The notes under the pieces are model-generated. The model saw nothing but the letters and a program-made list of their open reading frames with translations. It was not told the DNA's origin and did not search any database. Positions 25,442 through 34,801 of a stretch of DNA of 64,000 nt are shown here, one piece after another. Where the stretch lies: the NCBI RefSeq assembly GCF_004011175.1, contig NZ_RQXX01000002.1, forward strand, positions 620,001 to 684,000, in the 5' to 3' direction. The stretch comes from Mesobaculum littorinae. Its GTDB lineage: Bacteria; Pseudomonadota; Alphaproteobacteria; Rhodobacterales; Rhodobacteraceae. A program made the translations under genes and the position numbers. Position 1 is the first letter of the stretch; every line of letters begins with the position of its first letter.

Positions 25442-26257
25442 GTGCGTTTCCTGGGGCGGCTGTTTGCGCGGACGACGATCCTCGTCACCTTCGTCGTGGT
25501 CTTGATCGCCAGCAATATCGCGGTTCTGACGGTGGATGCCGTCTATGATCTGGGGCGGCGTAGGCTTTGGGCTGCCACGCGAAGCATCAGCGATGCCCCC
25601 GCGCCCCCGAAACTGACGGAGATGCGCACGCAGGCTGCCCGTTCCAAGGAGCGCGCCGTGCAACTCGAAGCCGCCAACGGCAAGCTCGAAGCACGTGTCG
25701 GTCGGCTTGAAGGAGAGGCCCGCGATCTCGACCGTCAGCGGCGCCAGCTTATCGCCCGGGTCGACAACCTGGAGGGCGATATAGGCCGGGCGAACGCGCG
25801 GGCCGCGCGGCTGACGGAGGAGAGCGCCGCGGGCAGTGCAAAGTTTCGGTGCCGGGCACGGGACCTCAACGCGCGGATTGCAGGACGCACCTCTCGATCG
25901 ATCACGGCCAACGTATCATCAATGTCGGTCGAGGCCTTGCCCTGGGTCGGCGGTGCGGCCGTGTTGGGCGTGACCTTCCTCGAGGTGCGCGATGCCTGCG
26001 CCACGTTGTCGGAAACCCGGCAGTTGGCGGCTTTGCTGGACGGAACGCCGGTCGAAGATGTTCCGGCCTGCGGATATTCCGCGAGCGAGTTCAAGGATCT
26101 GCTTCTGGGAACACCGGACAGGCAGAGGTGCGAAGACCTGAACCGGGACATCCCCGAGGACCTTCGCCTTCCCTGTACGCAGATCAGTCTTCCGGGCGAA
26201 ACCGCCGCGCCCGCGGAAGAGGCCGGGCGCATCGACCTGTCGCTTCCCGGAGAATAG
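25442..26257 (+). CDS. membrane-anchored coiled-coil protein of unknown function
   Basis: 271 residues from a GTG start with GGAGGAA just upstream. One membrane span (about 11-32), a coiled coil rich in Glu, Arg, Leu and Ala (about 62-130, QLEAANGKLEARVGRLEGE), a short basic stretch, then a hydrophobic segment (VEALPWVGGAAVLGVTFLEV, about 161-180) followed by DACATLSETRQLAALL and a cysteine-containing C-terminal part. I have no function for it. It starts four bases after the ankyrin frame ends, so the two likely belong to one transcript. The lower GC and lack of a housekeeping role suggest accessory DNA. Confidence 0.8.
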   Translation: MRFLGRLFARTTILVTFVVVLIASNIAVLTVDAVYDLGRRRLWAATRSISDAPAPPKLTEMRTQAARSKERAVQLEAANGKLEARVGRLEGEARDLDRQRRQLIARVDNLEGDIGRANARAARLTEESAAGSAKFRCRARDLNARIAGRTSRSITANVSSMSVEALPWVGGAAVLGVTFLEVRDACATLSETRQLAALLDGTPVEDVPACGYSASEFKDLLLGTPDRQRCEDLNRDIPEDLRLPCTQISLPGETAAPAEEAGRIDLSLPGE

Positions 26258-26337
26258 GGCAGCCGCGGGAACGGTCGCGCTCCTCCGCTGGGGGGAAGGC
26301 GACCGGCAAAGCGTCGTCCCGGTCTGCCGGGGCGCGA

Positions 26338-27627
26338 TCAGGCCAGCACGCCCTCGGCCGTCACGGTCAGCTTGCCGCCGAGGTAGGGGGCCAGCACCTC
26401 GGGCAGGGCGATCGAGCCGTCCTCCTGCTGGCCGTTTTCCAGCACCGCGATCAGGCAGCGTCCGACGGCGAGCCCCGAACCGTTCAGGCTGTGCACGAAT
26501 GTGGGTTTGCCATCGGCGTCCCGCGTCCGCGCATTCATCCGCCGCGCCTGGAAATCGCCGCAGGTCGAGACCGAGGAGATCTCGCGATACGTGTTCTGCC
26601 CGGGCAGCCAGACCTCGATGTCATGCGTGCGCCGCGCGCCAAAGCCCATGTCGCCGGTGCACAGGATCACCGTGCGGTAGGGCAGGCCCAGCCGTTCGAG
26701 GATATCCTCGGCACAGCGCGTCATCCGCGCGTGTTCGTCGTCCGAGGCATCGGCGGCGGTGATCGACACCATCTCGACCTTCTCGAACTGGTGCTGGCGC
26801 AGCATGCCCGCGGTGTCCTTGCCGGCCGACCCGGCCTCGGACCGGAAACACTGGGTATGCGCCACGTTGCGGCGGGGCAGGGTGGCGGGGTCGAGGATCT
26901 CGCCCGCGACGAGGTTGGTCAGCGTCACCTCGGCGGTCGGGATCAGCCACCAGCCGTTGGTCGTGCGATAGCTGTCCTCGGCGAACTTCGGCAGCTGGCC
27001 GGTGCCGGTCATCGCCTCGTCGCGCACCAGCACGGGCGTGATGGTTTCGGACAGGCCATTCTGGTCGACATGGGTGTCGAGCATGAACTGTGCCAGCGCC
27101 CGGTGCAGCCGCGCCATGGCGCCCGTCAGAACGGCAAAGCGGCTGCCCGACAGCTTGGCCGCCGTCTCGAAGTCGAGGCCTGCGCGGGCGCCGGGGATCT
27201 CGTAGTGTTCCTTCGGGGCGAAGCCCAGGTCGGGCGGGGTGCCCCAGCGGCGCAGCTCGACATTGTCGTCTTCGTCCGCGCCCTCGGGCACATCATCGGC
27301 GGGCAGGTTGGGCAGGCCCATCAGCAGCTCGGTCAGCTTGGCGTCTGCCGTGCGCGCGGTGTCTTCCAGCCCGGCCATCTCGGCCTTCTTCTCGGCCACC
27401 AGCGCGCGCAGGCGCTCGAACTCGGCCTCGTCGCCGCGGGCCTTGGCGGCGCCGATCTCCTTCGAGGCGGCGTTCTGCTCGGCCTTCGCGGTCTCGGCGG
27501 CATGGATCGCGCTGCGGCGCTCCTCGTCCAGCGCCAGAGCCTGCGACGACACGCCCGACAGCCCGCGCTTGGCCATGGCGGCGTCGAAGGCATCGGGATT
27601 GTCGCGGATCGCGCGGATGTCGTGCAT
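26338..27627 (-). CDS. serS: seryl-tRNA synthetase
   Basis: 429 residues, class II synthetase. The N-terminal helical arm (residues about 25-110) is Ala/Glu-rich and binds tRNA-Ser. Motif 2 is [26 protein letters not shown] and motif 3 is [31 protein letters not shown] is also typical. Charges tRNA-Ser (and tRNA-Sec where present) with serine. In relatives serS lies close to yajC-secDF; here accessory genes stand on both sides. Confidence 0.97.
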   Translation of the reverse strand: MHDIRAIRDNPDAFDAAMAKRGLSGVSSQALALDEERRSAIHAAETAKAEQNAASKEIGAAKARGDEAEFERLRALVAEKKAEMAGLEDTARTADAKLTELLMGLPNLPADDVPEGADEDDNVELRRWGTPPDLGFAPKEHYEIPGARAGLDFETAAKLSGSRFAVLTGAMARLHRALAQFMLDTHVDQNGLSETITPVLVRDEAMTGTGQLPKFAEDSYRTTNGWWLIPTAEVTLTNLVAGEILDPATLPRRNVAHTQCFRSEAGSAGKDTAGMLRQHQFEKVEMVSITAADASDDEHARMTRCAEDILERLGLPYRTVILCTGDMGFGARRTHDIEVWLPGQNTYREISSVSTCGDFQARRMNARTRDADGKPTFVHSLNGSGLAVGRCLIAVLENGQQEDGSIALPEVLAPYLGGKLTVTAEGVLA

Positions 27628-27715
27628 GGGGTCTCTCCCGCAGGGCTGTGGCTACGTGAGCGGTTCATGCCGCAAAAGGGGCCCGGGGTGAACCGGAAAA
27701 GGGTTACCGCGGGGG

Positions 27716-29275
27716 TCAGTACTCGATGGAGCGCTGGAAGGCGCGCCAGCGAGTGCGGAATTCCCCTTCGTTCAACTCGGCATCGTTCTCCCAGTGATCT
27801 GGACGCACGTCGTCAGGATGTAGGGTCACGGATCGGTCGCCGAATGTACTCCCCAGGATATTGCTTCCCAAGAGATAGGCGCTCAAGTCGATTTCCCTCA
27901 AGCCGGCGCCGCGTAACGTCGCAGGTGAAAACTCGCCAACCTTCGGAAGTGTCCGCGCGATCGTTGAAGGGCTGAATTCTATCCCTTCCATGTGAACATC
28001 GTGGGCATAGGCGTCTTTCCAAGTTGACCCGGTAAGATCAGCCTCGTTGAGAACCGCCGATGTGAGGACCGCGCCTCTCAGGCTGGCCTGCTCGAGGTTC
28101 GATAGCGTGAAATGAGCTTTGGGGAGCATCGAGACATCTAATCGGACACGCTCTAGATCCGCCCCGTCAAGACGAGCCTCCAATAGGTTTGTCCCTTCCA
28201 GTCTGCTACCCTGCATCCTGGCGTCCTTCAGATTGGCCTGCTGCATATCAGCGCCTTGAAGGTTGGTCCCTTGCAGGTCGATCCTGTACCCATTCCGCGC
28301 TTCGAACTTGAGCCGATCTGGTGCGCGCCTACCGATCACGCTGATCGCGGTTTGGATATCGATTGGCGCCGGAGAAAGTGAATCGGCCCAAATATGGAGG
28401 TTGGCGGTGTCGAGTTCAGTGGGGTTCCAACCGAAACCACGGTTCGCGCCCCGATAGGTCTGATGCCGGAATGCATCTTCGGGATGCAGGCCCTCGCCGT
28501 ATTCAGTGTTTTTTGTGAGGCGCTTGAACACCGCATGCGGGCTATCTTGTGCCTTCGATGCGGGAGCGTTCTGGCGGATGTACGCGCAAAGGATCTCCAT
28601 GACCTGTATGTGATCGCGTTCGCTGTCCTGCGAGATGCGCTCCAGCGCATAGATCGCACCGACGCGGACCACGAGGTTGGGGACCGTCTGCGCAATCTGC
28701 GTCCAAGATTCCTCTTCCAACGTGCCGGGGTCGATTGTCGGGAGGTCAACCGGAGTATCCATCCATTCGAATTCGGTCGCGCTGTCGCCCTGCAACTTGA
28801 AGCGCACGGTTCTGCCCAGCCGGTTGACCTCTTTGTTCGCACCTAAGTTCGCGACCGCCTTGTTGATGCGGTCGGTGATCAGGCCTTCCTCGGTGGCCTT
28901 GGTCTGCCGCTCTGTCGTCACCACCCGGATCAGGGCGAGCGGCGCGCTGACGAGGCCCACCAGCATCGTCGTGCTGCCGACGATGGCCAGGACGTGCCAG
29001 CGCAGCGCCTCGCCCTGATCGAGTTGGGGAGGATGCTCAGCCAGGAGGATCAGCTGCCAGATCGCCAGCACCAGAAGGCTTACCCACACCGGGGACAGCA
29101 AAGCCGCGAACCATCCGAGTGCCGCGAGATAGCGTTCCTCAAGCCGTCGCGGCGAAGCGCCGACACCTTTTGTGGCCAAATAGATCATGACAAAAAGAAC
29201 GTTGATCAGAAACAGGGTTGCAAGGATACCCGGTGCGTCCGGCACTTCCGGCCAAGAAATCCTCATGTAACCCAA
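27716..29275 (-). CDS. pentapeptide-repeat membrane protein, probably acquired
   Basis: 519 residues from a TTG start with AGAGGA six bases upstream; an ATG three codons later lacks such a site. Several hydrophobic helices fill residues 15-115. A conserved middle (TEEGLITDRINKAVANLG, VVRVGAIYALERISQDSERDH) is shared with a widespread family of pentapeptide-repeat membrane proteins. Repeats A(D/N)LXX run from about 335 to 440 (LQGTNLQGADMQQANLKDAR) and should form a right-handed beta helix. The molecular role of this family is unknown. Base composition is visibly AT-richer than serS and yajC, and codon use differs, which points to transfer. Confidence 0.88.
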   Translation of the reverse strand: MGYMRISWPEVPDAPGILATLFLINVLFVMIYLATKGVGASPRRLEERYLAALGWFAALLSPVWVSLLVLAIWQLILLAEHPPQLDQGEALRWHVLAIVGSTTMLVGLVSAPLALIRVVTTERQTKATEEGLITDRINKAVANLGANKEVNRLGRTVRFKLQGDSATEFEWMDTPVDLPTIDPGTLEEESWTQIAQTVPNLVVRVGAIYALERISQDSERDHIQVMEILCAYIRQNAPASKAQDSPHAVFKRLTKNTEYGEGLHPEDAFRHQTYRGANRGFGWNPTELDTANLHIWADSLSPAPIDIQTAISVIGRRAPDRLKFEARNGYRIDLQGTNLQGADMQQANLKDARMQGSRLEGTNLLEARLDGADLERVRLDVSMLPKAHFTLSNLEQASLRGAVLTSAVLNEADLTGSTWKDAYAHDVHMEGIEFSPSTIARTLPKVGEFSPATLRGAGLREIDLSAYLLGSNILGSTFGDRSVTLHPDDVRPDHWENDAELNEGEFRTRWRAFQRSIEY

Positions 29276-29522
29276 TCCCGTTCCTCTCTGCAGGGTGCGC
29301 GCTTGCCCACACTCCCCGCACTCTGTTCCGCCCGCCGCCAGTTACCGCCGCTATACCGTCGCGCAACCAATGCGGGAACCCCCGGCGCCCAGGCCCCTCA
29401 CCGAACCGTCAATCCGCCGCAGCGGGGCTCGCTTGCCAAGGTTCCGGGCCACGGATAGGGTGCGCGCCAATTGCCGAGGGGGGCCATGCGCCGCCCCGAA
29501 CCCCTATTCAGAAGGACCAGAC

Positions 29523-29846
29523 ATGTTCGTCACACCTGCCTACGCACAAGCGGCCGGAGGGGCCGGCGGCGCACTCGCAAGCTTCGTGCCGCTGATCCTG
29601 ATCTTCGCGATCATGTATTTCCTCTTGATCCGCCCGCAGCAGCGCAAGGTGAAGGAGCACGCCAAGATGGTCGAGGCCCTGCGCCGCGGCGATCAGGTCG
29701 TGACCGCCGGCGGCCTGATCGGCAAGGTCTCGAAGGTCAAGGAAGACGGCGAGGTCGAGCTGGAGCTTTCGGAGAACGTCCGCGTCCGCGTCGTCCGCTC
29801 GACCATCGCGCAGGTTCTCAACAAGACCGAACCGGCCAAGGGCTAA
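29523..29846 (+). CDS. yajC: preprotein translocase subunit YajC
   Basis: 107 residues: one membrane helix (about 20-36, SFVPLILIFAIMYFLLIRPQQ) and a soluble domain with LRRGDQVVTAGGLIGKV, typical of YajC. It forms the accessory SecDF-YajC complex, which pulls exported proteins through SecYEG using the proton gradient. The ATG at 29523 follows AGAAGGA. Nine bases separate it from secD. Confidence 0.96.
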   Translation: MFVTPAYAQAAGGAGGALASFVPLILIFAIMYFLLIRPQQRKVKEHAKMVEALRRGDQVVTAGGLIGKVSKVKEDGEVELELSENVRVRVVRSTIAQVLNKTEPAKG

Positions 29847-29855
29847 GGCCAGACG

Positions 29856-31517
29856 ATGCTGCACATCCCCCTCTGGAAGCGCGTGGTGATCTGGGGCCTC
29901 GTGCTCTTCGGGCTCGCCTATGCGCTGCCCAATGCCTTTTACGGCCGCGTCGAAAGCCATAACGACGCGGTCGCCGCGATCGAAACGCAGGGCGAAACGC
30001 CCGAGCGCGCCGCGGCTGCCTCGGGCTGGCCCGACTGGATGCCCTCGAGTCTCGTCAACCTCGGGCTCGACCTGCGGGGCGGTGCGCATCTGCTGGCCGA
30101 GGTGCAGGTCGCCGACGTCTACGAGGACCGGATGGACGGCTACTGGCCCGAGATCCGAGACGCGCTGCGCGACGCCCGCGACGAGGTCGGCACCATCCGC
30201 CGGCAGGACGCGGCGCCCGGCACGCTGTCCATCCAGATCTCGCGCCCCGAAGCGATGGGCCGCGCGCTGGAGATCGTGCGCGGACTGGCAAGCCCGGTCG
30301 CGTCGCTGTCGAACGCCGGCGCGCGCGACATCGAGGTCGCGGGGCAGGGGGACACGCTGACCGTTCAGCTGTCGGAGGCCGAGAAACAGGCCACCGACGA
30401 CCGCACCATCCGCCAGAGCCTCGAGATCATCCGCCGTCGGGTCGACGAGGTCGGCACCCGCGAGCCGACGATCCAGAGGCAGGGCGCCGACCGGATCCTG
30501 ATCCAGGTCCCCGGCATCGGCTCGGCCGCCGAGTTGAAGGACCTGATCGGCACCACCGCCCAGCTGACCTTCAACCCCGTCGTCAGCCGCACCACCAATC
30601 CCGACGCCGCGCCGGGACCGCGCAACTCCCTGCTGTCGTCGATGGACGAAGAGGGCGTCTACTACGTCATCGAGGATACGCCCGTCGTCACCGGCGAGCA
30701 GCTGACCGACAGCCAGCCCAGCTTCGACCAGAACGGTCGCCCGGCCGTGACCTTCCGGTTCAACCCGCAGGGCGCGCGCGCCTTCGGCGACTACACCGCG
30801 CAGAACATCGGCTCGCCCTTCGCGATCGTGCTGGACGACGAGGTAATCTCGGCCCCGCGGATCAACGACCATATCCCCGGCGGCTCGGGCATCATCACCG
30901 GCGACTTCTCGATCGACGAATCGACCGAGCTGGCGATCCTGCTGCGCGCCGGCGCCCTTCCGGCCGAGCTGAGCTTTCTCGAAGAACGCACCATCGGTCC
31001 CGAACTGGGGCAGGACAGCATCGAGGCCGGGCGCATCGCCTGCATCGTGGCCTTCGTCGCGGTTCTCGCCCTGATGTGGGCGTCCTACGGGCTGTTCGGC
31101 TTCTTCGCCAACGTGGCGCTGATCCTGAATGTCGGGCTGCTCTTCGGCCTGCTGTCGATGATCGGGGCGACGCTGACGCTGCCCGGCATCGCGGGCATCG
31201 TGCTGACCATCGGCATGGCAGTCGACGCCAACGTGCTGATCTTCGAGCGCATCCGCGAAGAGCTCAAGACCGCCCGCGGCCCGGCCCGCGCGATCGAGCT
31301 GGGCTATGACCGGGCGCTGAGCGCGATCATCGACGCCAACATCACCACCTTCATCATCGCGGTGATCCTGTTCCTTCTGGGCTCGGGTCCCGTGCGTGGC
31401 TTCGCGGTGACGCTGGGGCTGGGGATCGTGACGTCGGTCTTCACGGCGATCTACGTCACCCGCCTGATCGTGGTGACGTGGTTTGAACGCCGCCGCCCCA
31501 AGACGATAGAGGTCTGA
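29856..31517 (+). CDS. secD: protein translocase subunit SecD
   Basis: 553 residues. TM1 near the N-terminus, then SLVNLGLDLRGGAHLLAEV (the DLRGG motif), a large periplasmic P1 domain with FDQNGRPAVTFRFNPQGARAF, and five C-terminal helices with GMAVDANVLIFERIREEL. An RND-related motor that works with SecF and YajC. One base separates the stop from the secF start. Confidence 0.97.
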   Translation: MLHIPLWKRVVIWGLVLFGLAYALPNAFYGRVESHNDAVAAIETQGETPERAAAASGWPDWMPSSLVNLGLDLRGGAHLLAEVQVADVYEDRMDGYWPEIRDALRDARDEVGTIRRQDAAPGTLSIQISRPEAMGRALEIVRGLASPVASLSNAGARDIEVAGQGDTLTVQLSEAEKQATDDRTIRQSLEIIRRRVDEVGTREPTIQRQGADRILIQVPGIGSAAELKDLIGTTAQLTFNPVVSRTTNPDAAPGPRNSLLSSMDEEGVYYVIEDTPVVTGEQLTDSQPSFDQNGRPAVTFRFNPQGARAFGDYTAQNIGSPFAIVLDDEVISAPRINDHIPGGSGIITGDFSIDESTELAILLRAGALPAELSFLEERTIGPELGQDSIEAGRIACIVAFVAVLALMWASYGLFGFFANVALILNVGLLFGLLSMIGATLTLPGIAGIVLTIGMAVDANVLIFERIREELKTARGPARAIELGYDRALSAIIDANITTFIIAVILFLLGSGPVRGFAVTLGLGIVTSVFTAIYVTRLIVVTWFERRRPKTIEV

Positions 31518-31518
31518 G

Positions 31519-32496
31519 ATGCGTCTGAAATTCGTCCCCGACGAGACCAACTACGACTTCTTCAAGTACCGCTACGCCACCTTCGGCGTGTCGGTCGTGG
31601 CGATGGTGCTGTCGCTGATCATCTGGCTGACGGTCGGGTTGAACTTCGGCATCGACTTCCGTGGCGGCACGACGATCCGCACCCAGTCGACCGAGGCGGT
31701 GGACGTCGGCGCCTATCGCGATGCCATAGCCCCGCTCGAGCTGGGGGACGTCGCGATCTCGGAGGTGTTCGACCCCTCCTTCGGAGAGGACCGGAACGTG
31801 GCGATGCTGCGGATCCAGGCCCAGGGCGAGGAAGAGAGCATCACCGCCGAGACCATCGCCGAGGTCGAGGCCGCGCTGCAGGAGGTCGACCCTTCGATCA
31901 CGTTCCCCTCGGTCGAATCCGTGGGGCCCAAGGTGTCGGGAGAGCTGATCCAGACCGCGTTCCTGGCGGTCGGCGCCTCGCTCGCGGCGATCCTGATCTA
32001 CATCTGGCTGCGGTTCGAATGGCAGTTCTCGGTCGGGGCGGTGGCGGCGCTATTCCATGACGTCGTGCTGACGATCGGGATATTCTCGCTGCTTCAGATC
32101 CGCTTCGACCTGGCGACCATCGCCGCGCTGCTGACGATCATCGGCTACTCGATCAACGACACGGTGGTGATCTTCGACCGACTGCGCGAGAACCTGATCA
32201 AGTACAAGCAGCGCGCGTTGCAGGACGTGATGAACCTCAGCGTGAACGAAACGCTCAGCCGGACGATCATGACCTCGGGCACCACGCTGATCGCGCTGAT
32301 CGCGCTTCTGGTGCTTGGCGGCGACGTCATTCGCGGCTTCGTCTTCGCGATCACCTGGGGCGTGGTCGTGGGGACCTATTCGTCGGTCTACGTCGCCAAG
32401 AACATCGTCCTGTGGCTGGGGGTCAAGCGCGACTGGTCCAAGGACAGCAGCGGCCCCGGCGACAAGGGCAACCAGTTCGCCAACATCGACGCCTGA
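31519..32496 (+). CDS. secF: protein translocase subunit SecF
   Basis: 325 residues. TM1, then GLNFGIDFRGGTTIRT, a periplasmic P4 domain, and five helices including IIGYSINDTVVIFDRLREN and the LSRTIMTSGTTLIAL segment that are diagnostic of SecF. C-terminal tail is polar (DWSKDSSGPGDKGNQ). Partner of SecD in proton-driven late export. Confidence 0.97.
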   Translation: MRLKFVPDETNYDFFKYRYATFGVSVVAMVLSLIIWLTVGLNFGIDFRGGTTIRTQSTEAVDVGAYRDAIAPLELGDVAISEVFDPSFGEDRNVAMLRIQAQGEEESITAETIAEVEAALQEVDPSITFPSVESVGPKVSGELIQTAFLAVGASLAAILIYIWLRFEWQFSVGAVAALFHDVVLTIGIFSLLQIRFDLATIAALLTIIGYSINDTVVIFDRLRENLIKYKQRALQDVMNLSVNETLSRTIMTSGTTLIALIALLVLGGDVIRGFVFAITWGVVVGTYSSVYVAKNIVLWLGVKRDWSKDSSGPGDKGNQFANIDA

Positions 32497-32503
32497 CCCG
32501 GGC

Positions 32504-33271
32504 ATGAGCCCCGGCGCGCTGGTCGAGGCCCTTTCGGGGGCCGCACAGGCGCCGGGGCTGGGTTGGCTGATCCTCGCCGCGGTGCTGGGCGGGATCGTGC
32601 GCGGATTTGCCGGTTTCGGCACCGCGCTGGTCTACCTGCCCATCGCGGGCCAGCACCTGCCCCCTTTCGCCGCGATCTCTACCATGCTGGTGATGGACCT
32701 CGTCGGGCCGATGCCCAACGTCGTTGCCGCGCTGCGACAGGCCCGCTGGCCCGATGTCGGGCGGCTGGCCGCGGGCTTCGTTCTGGCGCTTCCCCTCGGC
32801 GTCTGGCTGCTGGGCGCGGTGGCGGACGAGACGTTCCGGCTGGGTGTCTCGCTTCTGTCGATCCTGCTGCTCGTCTGTCTCGCCTCGGGCGCCGTCTATC
32901 GTGGTCCGATGCCGGGCCCCGCGGTGATGGGGGTGGGCGCCGCGGGCGGTTTCCTGGGCGGTGCCGCCGGGCTGGCCGGCCCGCCGGTGATCCTGTTCTA
33001 CGTGGCCCGCGCGCTGCCGGTTTCGGTGACCCGGGCGAACCTGCTGATCTACCTCGCGCTCAGCGACATCGCCATGGTGGCGCTGTTCTGGGGTGGGGGG
33101 CTGATCGCGGCGCAGGCGCTCTGGATCGGGGTCCTGCTGATCCTGCCCTACATGCTGGCCAATCTGGCAGGGGCGGCTATGTTCCGGCCCGAGCGCGAGC
33201 GCCTCTACCGCGGGGTGGCCTACGCTATCGTGGCGGGATCGGCCGTGTCCGGCCTGCCGTTTCTCGACTGA
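32504..33271 (+). CDS. TSUP (TauE/SafE) family sulfite/sulfonate exporter-like protein
   Basis: 255 residues with about seven hydrophobic helices. The repeat signatures GGIVRGFAGFGTALVYLP near the start and GGFLGGAAGLAGPPVILFYVA in the middle are those of the TSUP family, which export sulfite, sulfoacetate or other organosulphur anions. It starts seven bases after secF without a clear ribosome binding site, so it is probably co-translated with the secDF operon. The substrate cannot be told from sequence. Confidence 0.88.
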   Translation: MSPGALVEALSGAAQAPGLGWLILAAVLGGIVRGFAGFGTALVYLPIAGQHLPPFAAISTMLVMDLVGPMPNVVAALRQARWPDVGRLAAGFVLALPLGVWLLGAVADETFRLGVSLLSILLLVCLASGAVYRGPMPGPAVMGVGAAGGFLGGAAGLAGPPVILFYVARALPVSVTRANLLIYLALSDIAMVALFWGGGLIAAQALWIGVLLILPYMLANLAGAAMFRPERERLYRGVAYAIVAGSAVSGLPFLD

Positions 33272-33285
33272 AAGGAGGCAGGCTG

Positions 33286-33639
33286 ATGCGCCTCAACGAA
33301 ATCACCTACACCGATGCACGTCCGGTCGACGGCTACGGCCCCGGGTTCTTCCGCGTGGGCGGCGAGGTCATGCAGGGCGGCGTCCTGCTTCTGCCCGACG
33401 GCCTGCGCCCCTGGGCGGGCTACGCGGCGCTGGACCCGGTGCTGGGCGCGGCGGGCAAGGTCGACTTTCTCTTCATCGGCACAGGGGCCGAGCCTGCCTA
33501 TCTGCCGCGTGACTTCCGCGAGGCGCTGGAGGCGGCCGAGATCGGGGTCGAGAGTATGGCCACCCCGGCGGCCTGTCGCACGTACAATGTCCTGTTGTCC
33601 GAAGGCCGCCGCGTCGGCGCCGCGCTGCTGGCGGTCTGA
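33286..33639 (+). CDS. Mth938-like (AAMDC) domain protein
   Basis: 117 residues of the Mth938/DUF498 fold: DGYGPGFFRVGGEVMQGGVLLLPDG, FLFIGTGAEPAYLP, IGVESMATPAACRTYNVLLSEGRRVGAALL. The ATG has an excellent AGGAGG seven bases upstream. Conserved next to secDF in alphaproteobacteria; homologues in mitochondria relate to complex I assembly (NDUFAF3), but the bacterial role is not settled. Last gene of the operon, followed by a bidirectional terminator. Confidence 0.9.
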   Translation: MRLNEITYTDARPVDGYGPGFFRVGGEVMQGGVLLLPDGLRPWAGYAALDPVLGAAGKVDFLFIGTGAEPAYLPRDFREALEAAEIGVESMATPAACRTYNVLLSEGRRVGAALLAV

Positions 33640-33786
33640 GACGCGGCGGGGCCGCACCCCCTGTCATGAATCGAGGGATGCTGTGCCTTGCGCTCCGCTG
33701 CCTGCGCCCGTGATCCTGCTGGGCGCTGCCCAGTGTGCTTGGGGCGCGGATGCCTGACGGCCCGGGGTTGGCGCCCGTAATCCGCT

Positions 33787-33811
33787 GAAAACCGTCCCCT
33801 GGACGGTTTTC
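33787..33811. terminator. bidirectional terminator
   Basis: GAAAACCGTCC (33787-33797) pairs perfectly with 33801-33811 around a CCT loop. The A-rich left arm and T-rich right arm let it end transcription from both directions, between the Mth938 gene (plus) and the J-domain gene (minus). Confidence 0.85.
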
Positions 33812-33821
33812 CGGGCGCGGA

Positions 33822-34454
33822 TCACCCCGTGAAGTTGCGGCTGTCCTTGATCTGGTCCCAGGCCCAGACGACCTCTTGCAGCTGCTCCTCGTGACCGCGG
33901 TCGCCGCCGTTCATGTCGGGGTGCAGCACCTTGATCAGCGACTTGTAGGCGCGGCGGATCTCAGACTTCGTCCAGCTGTCCTTGGCGTCGAGGATGTCCA
34001 GCGCGCGCCGTTCGGTCGGCGGCAGCTTGCGCCCCGCACCGCCCTTGCGGCCGGGGTTGCGGGTCGCGTTCTCGCCCAGAACCTCGTGCGGGTCGTCGAC
34101 GCCCAGACGCGCCCAGGCGCGCTGCTCTTCGGCCTTGCGCCCGAAGGGCTTGGTCTCGCGGCCCCAGACCCGGTCCTTGTCGATCTGGTCGGCGAACTCG
34201 TCCTCGGTCTGGCCGTTGAAAAAGTTCCACTTGAGGTTGTATTCCCGGACGTGGTCCTTGCAGAACCAGTAGAACTCGTCGAGGTGATCGGGCGATTTGG
34301 GCGCGCGGTACTGCCCCGCCTCCTGGCAGCCGGGGTGTTCGCAAACCCGGCGCGAGGTCTCGAACGCACCCGACATGCCGCGTTTGCCGCGCGGGTTCTT
34401 CTTCTTCGATGCCTTGACCCGGAGGTCGAATCCGAAGGGATCGTTCTTGTCCAT
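33822..34454 (-). CDS. J-domain protein
   Basis: 210 residues. The N-terminal half has CEHPGCQEAGQYRAP and FYWFCKDHVREYNLKWNFF, a conserved cysteine/aromatic module. The C-terminal 60 residues form a J domain with the HPD motif (KSLIKVLHPDMNGGDRG). J domains stimulate DnaK ATPase; this short type, frequent in alphaproteobacteria, is not classical DnaJ (no Gly/Phe or zinc-finger region). The ATG at 34454 follows AAAGGTGGG; a GTG three codons upstream is less likely. Divergent from bolA. Confidence 0.9.
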   Translation of the reverse strand: MDKNDPFGFDLRVKASKKKNPRGKRGMSGAFETSRRVCEHPGCQEAGQYRAPKSPDHLDEFYWFCKDHVREYNLKWNFFNGQTEDEFADQIDKDRVWGRETKPFGRKAEEQRAWARLGVDDPHEVLGENATRNPGRKGGAGRKLPPTERRALDILDAKDSWTKSEIRRAYKSLIKVLHPDMNGGDRGHEEQLQEVVWAWDQIKDSRNFTG

Positions 34455-34528
34455 CCTACCCACCTTTCCGACTCGGACCCGCGAGTTTAGACCTCTGATC
34501 TCACAAGGGAAGAGGAGAGCCCGTAAAA

Positions 34529-34786
34529 ATGCCCCTGACCGACACCATCCATGAGCGCCTGACCGAGGCCTTCGACCCGCGAGAGCTGGACGTCGTCGAC
34601 GACAGCGAAAGCCACCGCGGGCATGCCGGATACCGCGAGGGTGGCGAAAGCCACTTCAACATCCGTATCCGGTCCGAGGTGTTCGACCCGATGAGCCGGA
34701 TCGAACGTCATCGCGCCATTCACCGCGCGCTGGGGGCCGATGTCGTCGGCCGCATCCACGCGCTGGCGCTGGACGTGGCGGGATAG
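34529..34786 (+). CDS. BolA family protein
   Basis: 85 residues with the BolA/KH-like fold: DSESHRGHAGYREGGESHFNIRI with the invariant region before the recognition helix, and SRIERHRAIHRAL with the conserved histidine. BolA proteins pair with monothiol glutaredoxins in [2Fe-2S] handling and in bacteria also affect morphology and stress. Shares a 74-base promoter region with the divergent J-domain gene. Confidence 0.93.
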   Translation: MPLTDTIHERLTEAFDPRELDVVDDSESHRGHAGYREGGESHFNIRIRSEVFDPMSRIERHRAIHRALGADVVGRIHALALDVAG

Positions 34787-34801
34787 GCCCGCCCGCCGTC
34801 C

